Shown here: piece after piece, positions 1 through 6,907 of the stretch
Layout of the letters: every line of letters starts with the position of its first letter
Numbering within the stretch: the first letter of the stretch is position 1
Assembly (NCBI GenBank): GCA_016550425.1
Contig: JABXGS010000086.1
Span: 1-27,791, forward strand
Origin: an archaeon
GTDB lineage: Archaea; Asgardarchaeota; Hermodarchaeia; Hermodarchaeales; Hermodarchaeaceae
Direction of reading: 5' to 3'
Length of the DNA stretch: 27,791 nt
Made by a program: the position numbers and the translations under genes
Notes under the pieces: generated by a model
Databases searched by the model: none
What the model was told of the DNA's origin: nothing
What the model saw: only the letters and a program-made list of their open reading frames with translations

Positions 1-826
1 TCTCGTATTCTGCAAATACACCAGAACGCATATTATAGCTTGGGAGGCGTCCAATTTCTTGCATTAATTCGACTAGGTTAGTCGTTCCATACATTGCACG
101 ACTAGCCGTAAAGGGGCTTGAAAGCATTTTCCTATGTAACTCCTCGATGACCTCAAGGTAGCGATCTGGTTTGGCAATCCGAATGTCCTGTCCACCACGA
201 ACAGCGACAGCTTTCAGTTGCTTGCTTCCTGCGACTGCACCAATACCTGATCGTGCAGCCGCACGATCGTAATCGTTGATGACAGCGGCAAAGCGTACAA
301 GATTTTCGCCAGCGGGTCCAATACAAGACACACGAATGTTTCGGTCACCTTGGCGCTCTTTAATCATCTCTTCTGTTTCAGCTGTGTTACGCCCCCAGAG
401 GTCATGAGCGTCAAGTAATCGGGCAGAACCGTTATCAATAAACAAATAGAGCGGCTTCTTTGCTCGCCCTGTCACAATGATTGTGTCAAATCCTGCAAAT
501 TTTAGTTCTGGTCCCCAATGACCTGCTGAATGGGCTTCACCGAAAATGCCAGTTAGCGGGGATTTGGCTGCAACTACATATCGTGCGGCCTGAGGCCAGA
601 GTGTTCCAGTAAAAGGACCGGTTGCCCAAATTAACACATTTTCAGGACCAAGTGGGTCAGTTGTTGGTCCTACTCGATCATACATAATTCGAGAAGAAAA
701 TCCCTGTCCACCCAAGTACATAAGGGCGAACTCTTTGTCAAGGGAAACTGGCTTACACGTTTCTTTGGTCATATTCACGTGCAAATGCTGTCCAGCATAT
801 CCACCAAGTTTTACTTTCTTTGTCAT
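1..826 (-). CDS. Aldehyde:ferredoxin oxidoreductase family protein, N-terminal part
   Basis: This gene runs off the left edge, so only about 275 N-terminal residues are present, starting MTKKVKLGGYAGQHLHVNMT. The family oxidises aldehydes to carboxylates with a tungsten-bispterin cofactor and passes electrons to ferredoxin in the cytoplasm. The visible part shows the family's N-terminal beta-rich domain, with a YLGGQGFSS-like segment, the AKSPLTGIFGEAHSAGHWGP cofactor-contacting stretch and a GIGAVAGSKQLKAVAVRG segment that closely matches AOR proteins. The [4Fe-4S] ligands and the rest of the cofactor pocket lie outside the window, so the subtype (AOR, FOR, GOR, WOR) cannot be decided. The start codon shares one base with the stop of the upstream four-cluster ferredoxin (TGATG), so the two are translationally coupled and probably form an enzyme and electron-carrier pair. 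Confidence 0.9.
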   Translation of the reverse strand, partial: MTKKVKLGGYAGQHLHVNMTKETCKPVSLDKEFALMYLGGQGFSSRIMYDRVGPTTDPLGPENVLIWATGPFTGTLWPQAARYVVAAKSPLTGIFGEAHSAGHWGPELKFAGFDTIIVTGRAKKPLYLFIDNGSARLLDAHDLWGRNTAETEEMIKERQGDRNIRVSCIGPAGENLVRFAAVINDYDRAAARSGIGAVAGSKQLKAVAVRGGQDIRIAKPDRYLEVIEELHRKMLSSPFTASRAMYGTTNLVELMQEIGRLPSYNMRSGVFAEYE

Positions 827-1326
827 CACTTATCACCTGTCTCCGACTCCTCATCCACACGAAGGTCATCAAGTAAATCTCGACACTCGTATTGAATCAC
901 CTTTTCCTGCTTCAAAGCCGCCAATTGCTCGTCAGTCACAATTTGAAGTGTGTCAACTGGGCAATACTTTGTACAAAATCCACAGGTGACACACTTAATG
1001 GCTTTTTGAGTATCAGGGTGCAAAAAGATGGCTCCAAAGGGACACGCTTCGACACACGCCCCACATCCTCTACATTTTTTCGTATCAACGATTACGATGC
1101 CCTTACGATTCCTTCTTATAGCATCTTCGGGACATGCCTCGATACACCAAGCTTGATCACAATTCCGACAAGCAACCACCACATCAAGCCCCGGATCCAC
1201 ACGACGTACCCGGTTTCGAGCCTTCTTAGGGTTAATCGTTTTTTCCCAGTGCAGACTACATATTGCTTCACAAATCCGGCAACCTACACATACTGTGGGA
1301 TCAGCATAGAGAAATTGTCGCACCAT
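826..1326 (-). CDS. Four-cluster [4Fe-4S] ferredoxin subunit (HycB/DmsB type)
   Basis: A 166-residue electron-transfer protein with sixteen cysteines in four motifs: C13/C16/C19/C23, C53/C56/C61/C65, C85/C88/C91/C95 and C112/C115/C118/C122. This is the arrangement of HycB/DmsB/NrfC-like subunits, which wire a catalytic subunit to an electron acceptor. The second motif has the CxxCxxxxCxxxC spacing characteristic of these subunits. There is no signal peptide, so it is cytoplasmic. It is the first gene of a minus-strand unit and its TGA overlaps the ATG of the aldehyde oxidoreductase gene, which makes it the likely dedicated electron partner of that enzyme. Residues after 130 form a charged tail with one more cysteine (C138). 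The gene is divergent from the HAD-kinase fusion across a 131-bp spacer. Confidence 0.9.
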   Translation of the reverse strand: MVRQFLYADPTVCVGCRICEAICSLHWEKTINPKKARNRVRRVDPGLDVVVACRNCDQAWCIEACPEDAIRRNRKGIVIVDTKKCRGCGACVEACPFGAIFLHPDTQKAIKCVTCGFCTKYCPVDTLQIVTDEQLAALKQEKVIQYECRDLLDDLRVDEESETGDK

Positions 1327-1457
1327 TACACCACCTCAGCATTACAACTCAATTCAGGGGATGATATGTGTAAAACTTTATTGTCAACCTAGTAATCTAC
1401 TAAAACTAGCCCAAGTTCAGCTATTGATAAAAGGAAAGAAGAAATCTAGAGAAATTC

Positions 1458-2747
1458 ATGGTCAAGACTAATAACCACCGCATCATTGCGTTTGACGTAG
1501 ATGGAACAATAATCAATGGTTTTTGGCTTTCACAAGTAATTGCTCGACTTGGTTTAATTAGAGCCTTTGTGTTTGGTGTATTAGGTATTCTCTATGAAGC
1601 TCGCATCATGGAAGTCGCATCTTTTATGAGGTATTCCTACCGATTACTTCGAGGCGCGCCGAAAGATTGGCTCATTCGTATGACGGATCAGGTTTCCCTG
1701 CATCGGGGGGTACAGAAGACATTCAAAATCCTTCGGGATCAGAATCATATCATTGTGCTACTTAGCTCCGGGATTCCTGATTTTGCCGTGGCTCGGCTTG
1801 CTAAGAATCTAGGGGCACATTTTGCTAGTGGGATACGCGTCGAACTCGAGGAGAATCACCTTACCGGACATATCGCGGCATTAGATTGTCGTGGACAAAG
1901 CAAAGTGGAACGATTACAGGATATCATACAGGCTCACCAACTTTCTGGTTACGAGACCGTGGCTGTAGCCAATGACAGAAATAATATCCCGCTCTTCGAA
2001 TTCGTCAACCTTGCGATTGGTTTTCGACCGGATCAAGTGGCTCGCCGTTATGTTCGCGTTCTAGTAACCACACCCGACCTACGTGCACTCTTACCTTACG
2101 TTACCTCTCCATCAGTTCAACTTCATGTTCCTCGAAGACTCGGGCAAGAGCTTCTTCGTCAACTCTTACACGCAAGTGCCGTCTTCATTCCCCTCTTTTG
2201 GTTATGGACTCCATCTTGGCATATTCCCATTTACATGTTGATTGGAATTTTATCCCTCCTTTTCATTATATCAGAAATTCTGAGAAGTTTTGGAGTTCGA
2301 ATCCCCCTAATATCAAAAACCGTACTAGCCGCTGGACGAGAAGACGAAATAGATAATTATGTCCTTTCTCCGCTGTATTTTGCTGCTGGCGTGACTCTTC
2401 CTTTCCTTATTTTTGGTACCTTGCTTCGAGTCCCATTTATCGCAGCCGCTAGCGTAATTGCGTTTTTAATAGGAGACGCGTTTTCCACAATAGGTGGGCT
2501 TTTTTTGGGTCGCCACCACTACCCCTTCAATCGCAAGAAAACACTTGAAGGAACACTGATCGGATTCTCGCTAGCATTCATTCTTCTTCTGCTAGTTGTT
2601 TCTCCAATCTCAGCGCTAATAACAGCGCTTATTGCAGCCATCATAGAACTTCTTCCTCTTCGCTTAGATGATAATCTTGCTGTTCCAATTATCACCGCAA
2701 TAATATTGACAATTCTACAGCTTTTAGGAATATACTATTTCATCTAA
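1458..2747 (+). CDS. HAD phosphatase fused to a dolichol/phytol-kinase-like membrane domain
   Basis: A 429-residue two-domain protein. Residues 9-210 are a SerB-like HAD hydrolase: motif I is FDVDGT (D13 and D15), motif II is the LLSSG segment near 101-105, the lysine is near SKVER at 148-152, and a degenerate motif IV is VANDRNN at 170-176. Residues about 240-429 carry several membrane segments and the signature of CTP-dependent lipid kinases of the Sec59/Dgk1/VTE5 group: LIGDAFSTIGGLFLGR (338-352), RKKTLEGTLIG (359-369) and a late LDDNLAVP (403-410). Members of that family phosphorylate dolichol, phytol or diacylglycerol using CTP. A soluble phosphatase joined to a lipid kinase suggests opposite or sequential steps on a polyprenol or lipid head group at the membrane; this is inference. 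The substrate is not readable from sequence. It is followed by a zinc-ribbon gene on the same strand, which has its own TATA-like element. Confidence 0.75.
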   Translation: MVKTNNHRIIAFDVDGTIINGFWLSQVIARLGLIRAFVFGVLGILYEARIMEVASFMRYSYRLLRGAPKDWLIRMTDQVSLHRGVQKTFKILRDQNHIIVLLSSGIPDFAVARLAKNLGAHFASGIRVELEENHLTGHIAALDCRGQSKVERLQDIIQAHQLSGYETVAVANDRNNIPLFEFVNLAIGFRPDQVARRYVRVLVTTPDLRALLPYVTSPSVQLHVPRRLGQELLRQLLHASAVFIPLFWLWTPSWHIPIYMLIGILSLLFIISEILRSFGVRIPLISKTVLAAGREDEIDNYVLSPLYFAAGVTLPFLIFGTLLRVPFIAAASVIAFLIGDAFSTIGGLFLGRHHYPFNRKKTLEGTLIGFSLAFILLLLVVSPISALITALIAAIIELLPLRLDDNLAVPIITAIILTILQLLGIYYFI

Positions 2748-2771
2748 CCATCAGAACGCCACATACCCCGA

Positions 2772-2781
2772 CTTTATAAGG
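2772..2781 (+). promoter_or_regulatory. TATA-box-like element upstream of the zinc-ribbon coiled-coil gene
   Basis: The sequence CTTTATAAGG lies about 41 bases before the ATG at 2823. This is a spacing expected for an archaeal TATA box with a short leader. A purine run, GAGGA, sits just before the start codon and could act as a weak ribosome binding site. Confidence 0.45.
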
Positions 2782-2822
2782 TCGTTCCTGCTCTTTCAAG
2801 ATAGCTGAAAGGACTGAGGACA

Positions 2823-3725
2823 ATGTCAAGCCAAACATGCCCTGAATGTGGACGGCAATTGAAACCTAATGCCAAGTTCTGTTCTTACTGCGGAGTCTCC
2901 TTAAACGCCCGACGAAAGAACGTTACCGCAGCGCCGTCTCAATCTACGAGCCCTACCCCCAAAGAAACACCTGCTGCAGTCGAAGAGATTCCACCTCAAG
3001 TTGAATCCGCACTAATTATGCGAGGTAAACTCGAAAGGCTTCGGTCCCAAAAGGCGGCTTTAGATGAAGAGCAAGAAACAATCAAGGTTAAGCAACTTGT
3101 CGGCGAGTTATCGGAAAGTGAGGCTAAAACCCAAGTTGAAAAAATGCAAGCACGATTGAATCCTATTACAAAAGAAATAGCAGACCTGGAAAACAAGGCC
3201 CTTACACCGCTAGAGCAGGTTCAAGATGAAAAGAAGGTTCAAGAAGGGCGTCTTCAAAGATTAGAAGAGCTTCGGAAAACGGGAGAAGTTGATAATGCAA
3301 TCTATCAACGTCTATTTGGTGAATATGGAGACAAACTCACTGAGATTGATCAACAACTTGAAAATGAAACTACACAGGCTAACAAATGGCTTGCTCAACT
3401 TGATGCCCGCAAACAACAACTTGAATTTGACAAAGAAACGCTACAAATCCGTGCTCGTATAGACGAAGTATCAAAGCGCGAGGTCAAGAAACAGCTTAAT
3501 GTCATTGATGACGAACTGAATAAATTAACAAGTGTAATCGCTGGACTACGCTCAATTTTAGGAAGCGAAGCTGCTTCATCAACAGTCGTTGCAGCACCCT
3601 CAACGCCCCCAACCCCTAGCAAGAAAAAAAATAAGATAGCTCCCGAAAGCTGTTCTTACTGCCAAGCAAAAATATCGCCAGGGTCTAAATGGTGCTATTC
3701 CTGTGGGCGATTGCTTGAATCTTAA
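2823..3725 (+). CDS. Coiled-coil protein with a zinc ribbon at each end
   Basis: A 300-residue protein I do not recognise as a named family. Residues 6-23 form a zinc ribbon (CPECGRQL...FCSYCG) and the C-terminal 24 residues form a second one (CSYCQAKI...WCYSCGRLLES). Between them lie a proline/threonine-rich linker (about 35-58) and a long highly charged alpha-helical region (about 60-245), rich in E, K, Q and L with heptad-like spacing, so probably a coiled coil. A second low-complexity linker (about 250-272) precedes the C-terminal ribbon. No enzyme motif or membrane segment is visible. The dumbbell layout suggests a scaffold or adaptor, but that is inference. Its last four bases overlap the end of the convergent gene on the minus strand. 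Confidence 0.7.
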   Translation: MSSQTCPECGRQLKPNAKFCSYCGVSLNARRKNVTAAPSQSTSPTPKETPAAVEEIPPQVESALIMRGKLERLRSQKAALDEEQETIKVKQLVGELSESEAKTQVEKMQARLNPITKEIADLENKALTPLEQVQDEKKVQEGRLQRLEELRKTGEVDNAIYQRLFGEYGDKLTEIDQQLENETTQANKWLAQLDARKQQLEFDKETLQIRARIDEVSKREVKKQLNVIDDELNKLTSVIAGLRSILGSEAASSTVVAAPSTPPTPSKKKNKIAPESCSYCQAKISPGSKWCYSCGRLLES

Positions 3726-4237
3726 CGAAATTCAAATTTAACAGCTTCGTATCCTCCTACAACATCTCCTTTCTGAGCCCAAACAAGAAGTAAAGGCCCG
3801 CGAATCTCATAGTCCATCGGTGTCTTAACATCCAGAATTCGTGTATTTTGAGGAAATAGATACAACACTTCAATGTCATATTCAGCCCGTTCTACTTCTA
3901 CATCACTTTCTAAGGAATTCACTTCGTTTAGTTTAATTCCCTTGAAATGGACAACCCATTGAAAATACACGATTTCAGGATTTCCACGTAATCCAATATC
4001 CACATGGATAATTTTCTGCTCGATTTGTTTCTCATTGATATAGACCTTTTCTGCTGCAAGGAAGTCAGCCATATTCGAATGAATCTTGTCTATTTCCGTT
4101 TGGAGTGCGTTTTCATCATTCAGAAGCTTTTCATATACACCATCAGGATCCCTGTAATCATAATTGATGACCTGATACACTTCTAGCTCTGGTGAAATTG
4201 TAAAAATTGAAGAAGCAAATAATGGCTGGACATTCAT
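3722..4237 (-). CDS. Hypothetical protein, mixed alpha/beta
   Basis: A 171-residue soluble protein with no motif I recognise. It begins MNVQPLFASSIFTISPELEV, has an acidic helical stretch near residues 30-65 and then several beta-strand-like segments (for example VYFQWVVHFKG and YDIEVLYLFPQN). There is no signal peptide, membrane segment or cysteine cluster. The reading frame is uninterrupted and ends with a 4-base convergent overlap with the zinc-ribbon coiled-coil gene. The 93-bp gap upstream separates it from the divergent thymidylate kinase gene. I regard it as a real gene because no better frame covers the region and its protein has ordinary composition, but its function is unknown. Confidence 0.6.
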   Translation of the reverse strand: MNVQPLFASSIFTISPELEVYQVINYDYRDPDGVYEKLLNDENALQTEIDKIHSNMADFLAAEKVYINEKQIEQKIIHVDIGLRGNPEIVYFQWVVHFKGIKLNEVNSLESDVEVERAEYDIEVLYLFPQNTRILDVKTPMDYEIRGPLLLVWAQKGDVVGGYEAVKFEFR

Positions 4238-4330
4238 AACTAAGACTTATCCATCATTCCCTTTTTATTTGATGACTCATTAAACATTAAAGATATTGAA
4301 CTTATGCGATTAGTTACGAGTGTGTAGTTA

Positions 4331-4930
4331 ATGCAACAAGGTCTCTTTATTGCACTTGAAGGAATCGATGGAAGTGGAACAACAACCCACACAAAGCTAC
4401 TAAGCAAATGGCTCAGAAAAAAAGGGTTAAACGTGGTTGAGACGCATGAACCAACAGATGAACGAATTGGACGATTGATTCGAAAAATATTAACCGATAC
4501 CACGGTTTCACCTGCCATCGACGCTTTACTGTTCGCAGCCGATCGAATCGATAACACGTTGAATAAAATCCAACCTGGTCTCGATCAAGGCAAAATTGTC
4601 ATAACTGACCGTTATGTTGAATCCTCATTCGCCTACCAATGTTCATCAGGACTTGACCCTGACTGGGTTCAAAATCTCAATCGGTATGCACTCACTCCCA
4701 CTATTACCTTCTTACTAGATATTTCCCCGAAAATAGCTTTGGCTCGAAAAAGACGACCCAAACCAAAAGAAAAATTTGAGCATGTTAGCTTCCTCGAAAA
4801 AGTGCGAAAAACCTTTCTTGAAAGAGCTCAACAAAATGAGTTTGTGATAATTAATGCCGAAGGATCAGTTATGGAGGTCCAAAATAAAATCCAAGAACAT
4901 GTTGGGCAATTACTCACAACCCTTAAGTAA
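4331..4930 (+). CDS. tmk: Thymidylate kinase
   Basis: A 199-residue dTMP kinase, which converts dTMP to dTDP with ATP in the cytoplasm for DNA precursor synthesis. The phosphate-binding loop LEGIDGSGTTTHTK starts at residue 9, matching the family's EGxDGsGKsT with T in place of the usual lysine position, as seen in a number of archaeal tmk sequences. The DRYxxSSxAYQ signature follows at about 94-104. LLDISPKIALARKRRPKPKEKFE near 133-155 corresponds to the lid region with arginines and lysines. Length fits the family (about 195-215). The start is the first ATG of the frame, preceded by no clear Shine-Dalgarno sequence, so the message may be nearly leaderless. It is followed by a candidate small RNA in the convergent gap before the roadblock gene. 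Confidence 0.93.
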   Translation: MQQGLFIALEGIDGSGTTTHTKLLSKWLRKKGLNVVETHEPTDERIGRLIRKILTDTTVSPAIDALLFAADRIDNTLNKIQPGLDQGKIVITDRYVESSFAYQCSSGLDPDWVQNLNRYALTPTITFLLDISPKIALARKRRPKPKEKFEHVSFLEKVRKTFLERAQQNEFVIINAEGSVMEVQNKIQEHVGQLLTTLK

Positions 4931-4951
4931 CGCCCTAACTCCATCTTACTT

Positions 4952-5025
4952 TGGCGGCAATGAAGAGGAAACCTGATCTCACTGATAAATAGATGAAGTG
5001 AACGACGGGCGGACTAGAGCCGCCA
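4952..5025 (+). ncRNA. Candidate C/D-box sRNA guiding 16S rRNA methylation near C1402
   Basis: Seen in sequence: a 7-bp closing stem TGGCGGC (4952-4958) with GCCGCCA (5019-5025) encloses a C-like box ATGAAGA (4960-4966), a D' box CTGA (4982-4985), a C'-like box ATGAAGT (4993-4999) and a degenerate D box, CTAGA (5014-5018). The segment before D, GAACGACGGGCGG (5000-5012), contains GACGGGCGG, an exact reverse complement of the universally conserved 16S/18S stretch at E. coli 1399-1407. Counting five bases upstream of C5014 places the target at the base equivalent to E. coli C1402. That position is m4Cm in bacteria and is 2'-O-methylated in eukaryotic 18S rRNA under snR70/U43 guidance. Weak points are the non-consensus C and D boxes; with a D box starting one base later the target shifts by one. 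Confidence 0.6.
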
Positions 5026-5079
5026 CCTTTTCATAAAATATCAGTTTTTCCCTCAATTTTGAATATAATCGAAACCAAT

Positions 5080-5454
5080 CTATGCTTGTAGTATTGATTC
5101 GATTTGAGCACTATATCGCTTCATTACTAAGAAAATCATCCCAAGGTTCGCGCTTTTCTTTACTAACGATGTTAGAATCGCATTTTCACCAGCGCCTTTC
5201 AGAATGATATACCCATTTTCCGCTTCAACAGTAATCTGCATAAGTTTCCCACGGGGAATTTCGGTAAGTGCCCGCTCGGCCACTCCTAAGAGTGCTGCGG
5301 TCATAGCAGCTACAATGGCTTCATTAATGGTTTGTGGCATGGCTGCTACAATGGGTAATCCCTGTGCTGTAACAATTGCACTTGCTTCGATACCTGGCGT
5401 AGTACTTTCCATTTGGCGAAGGAGCGCTTGAAGATTCTTCGCTGTAGCAGACAT
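5080..5454 (-). CDS. Roadblock/LC7 domain protein
   Basis: A 124-residue single-domain protein of the roadblock/LC7 (MglB-like) family: helix 1 (about 5-18), then the GIEASAIVTAQGLPIVAAMP strand-turn-strand, a long alanine-rich helix (about 43-66), the LMQITVEAENGYIILKGAGENAILTSLV sheet and a C-terminal helix. In bacteria MglB-like roadblock proteins are GTPase-activating partners of MglA. In eukaryotes they belong to Ragulator, dynein and TRAPP-related assemblies. In Asgard archaea they are abundant alongside small GTPases. No GTPase is adjacent here, although a Ras-like GTPase coupled to a longin protein is found at 13855-15227. It has no membrane anchor or catalytic motif. Partner and role are inferred from the fold only. 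Confidence 0.85.
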   Translation of the reverse strand: MSATAKNLQALLRQMESTTPGIEASAIVTAQGLPIVAAMPQTINEAIVAAMTAALLGVAERALTEIPRGKLMQITVEAENGYIILKGAGENAILTSLVKKSANLGMIFLVMKRYSAQIESILQA

Positions 5455-5558
5455 AATATGAACCCCAGTTCGCTACTTATCTCAAAAGAGCTAAAATTGT
5501 TCTGGTCAAAGTGCAAATCTGGAATAGGGCTTCAAAACCCACCAATTAAGAAACATAA

Positions 5559-5568
5559 ACCTTAAAGA
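5559..5568 (+). promoter_or_regulatory. Possible TATA box of the methionine aminopeptidase gene
   Basis: ACCTTAAAGA lies about 45 bases upstream of the MetAP2 start, in an AT-rich stretch of the divergent spacer with the roadblock gene. A GAGG at 5596-5599 is too far from the ATG to be a good Shine-Dalgarno sequence. Assignment rests on position and composition only. Confidence 0.3.
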
Positions 5569-5612
5569 ATCCCCATTCATCTGGCAAAGTATATCGAGAG
5601 GCTGTAACTACT

Positions 5613-6614
5613 ATGGCAAAATCCAAACCACCAACGGAAAAAGATGAAAAAAAACCGGAAGAAGCTGCTGAATTTCAAAACGAACCTGCCCAGAAAACTG
5701 CGGAAGAAAAAGAAGAGGAAAAGGAAACCCCAGAGGACAAATATCGCCGTGCAGGCAAAATCGCAAGCCAAGTTCGGGCAGAAATCTTACCCCAAATAAC
5801 TATTGGAGCCCGGGCTCTTGACATCTGTGAAGCCACGGAAGCCCGAATTCTTGAGTTAGGCGGTGGAATCGGATTTCCAACCAATTGCTCCCTAAACGAA
5901 GTTGCAGCCCATTATACTAGCCCTGAAGAAGATACGACAGTAATCCAAGAAGGAGATATTGTCAAATTCGATCTCGGTGTTCATATTGATGGTTACATTG
6001 CTGATACTGCTGTCACTGTAAATTTTAATCCCCAACTGGAATCTCTTGTTGAAGCTAGTCGTGAAGCCCTCAATAAAGCACTACTTCTTATCAGACCTAA
6101 AACTAACAGTAAAGATCTTGGAAAGATAATCGAAGACACCATTCGTGGATATGGTTACCGCCCGATTCGTGACCTTAGTGGGCATCAACTTGATGAATAT
6201 CTCCTCCATGGATCTAAAAGTCTCCCAAACATTGCTGTTCCGCACGGTTCCATTCTGGAAGAAGGAGAGGCTTATGCACTTGAGACATTTGCCACCACAG
6301 GTAATGGAAGTGTCCATGAAACTGGGCAATATTATACTTACAGTCTAAATCCCACAAGGACACCAGTTCGAACCCGTGGGGCTCGTGATATTGTTCGACT
6401 TGTTTCACGCGAATTCAAAAGCCTACCCTTTAGCAGACGTTATCTGGCTAAACACATTCCCAAACTTAGCCTCGCCCTCGGTTTGCGCGAACTCACCACG
6501 AAAAAGGTTCTGCATCAATATAGTGTACTAGCCGACATAAAAGGCAGTTATGTAGCCCAAACAGAGCACACATTTCTCGTCACCAAGGATGGTATTGAAA
6601 TCACTACCAAATAA
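5613..6614 (+). CDS. map: Methionine aminopeptidase type II with charged N-terminal extension
   Basis: A 333-residue MetAP2, a dimetal exopeptidase that removes initiator methionine from new proteins. The five metal ligands are visible: D120 and D131 (KFDLG...IADT), H191 (LSGHQLD), E224 (ETFATTG) and E318 (TEHTF). H100 (AAHYT) matches the substrate-contacting histidine of human MetAP2. The type II helical insertion is present (about 230-300). Residues 1-42 form a lysine/glutamate-rich, probably disordered extension with EEKEEEKETPEDK before the catalytic core begins near YRRAG. Archaeal type II enzymes are usually near 295 residues without such a tail, whereas eukaryotic MetAP2 has a polybasic/acidic N-terminal region. 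The alternative is that translation starts inside the charged tract, but there is no good internal ATG before the core. Confidence 0.93.
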   Translation: MAKSKPPTEKDEKKPEEAAEFQNEPAQKTAEEKEEEKETPEDKYRRAGKIASQVRAEILPQITIGARALDICEATEARILELGGGIGFPTNCSLNEVAAHYTSPEEDTTVIQEGDIVKFDLGVHIDGYIADTAVTVNFNPQLESLVEASREALNKALLLIRPKTNSKDLGKIIEDTIRGYGYRPIRDLSGHQLDEYLLHGSKSLPNIAVPHGSILEEGEAYALETFATTGNGSVHETGQYYTYSLNPTRTPVRTRGARDIVRLVSREFKSLPFSRRYLAKHIPKLSLALGLRELTTKKVLHQYSVLADIKGSYVAQTEHTFLVTKDGIEITTK

Positions 6615-6907
6615 TCCTCGAAAATAAGATTTTTTTCATCCATTTTTTCAAATCATGAAAAGTCCTTAGAAAAACGGATTTTAGTCGGGTAATACAAAGA
6701 TATGTGTAAAGCTATCATTAACATTATTATGTTTACACATATGCTTGAAGAAAGATTTAAAAGATTGGAAACCGGTTCCCTACTGGCGAACCTTATAAAG
6801 GTTTCGCAATACCACGCGGGGAAAAATACCACAAATACACAACTTGATAGCATCTATTTCCGTCACAACCAGCGAGTGATGGAAAAAACGGCTTGAAACA
6901 TTCAACA
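6615..6907 (+). promoter_or_regulatory. Leader region of the TFB gene with two inverted repeats and a TATA-like core
   Basis: This 293-bp gap holds no convincing gene. Two structures stand out. ATATGTGTAAA (6700-6710) is repeated as its exact reverse complement TTTACACATAT (6732-6742), 21 bases apart. Further down, CGAACC-TTATAAA-GGTTTCG (6788-6807) is an imperfect palindrome with a TATA-like TTATAAAG (6793-6800) at its centre. If that TATA is used, the leader to the ATG at 6908 would be about 80 bases. A palindrome spanning the TATA element would allow a repressor to compete with TBP, for example in TFB autoregulation, but that is inference. A T-run near 6630 could terminate the aminopeptidase transcript. 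Confidence 0.4.

Noticed and set aside
4240..4557. A 105-residue minus-strand frame overlapping the start of tmk
   Set aside because: It is antisense to the clear thymidylate kinase and has serine-rich low-quality composition.
6702..6896. A 64-residue open frame upstream of TFB beginning MCKAIINIIMF
   Set aside because: It spans the inverted repeat and the TATA-like palindrome, has no recognisable domain, and is better explained as chance in the leader region.
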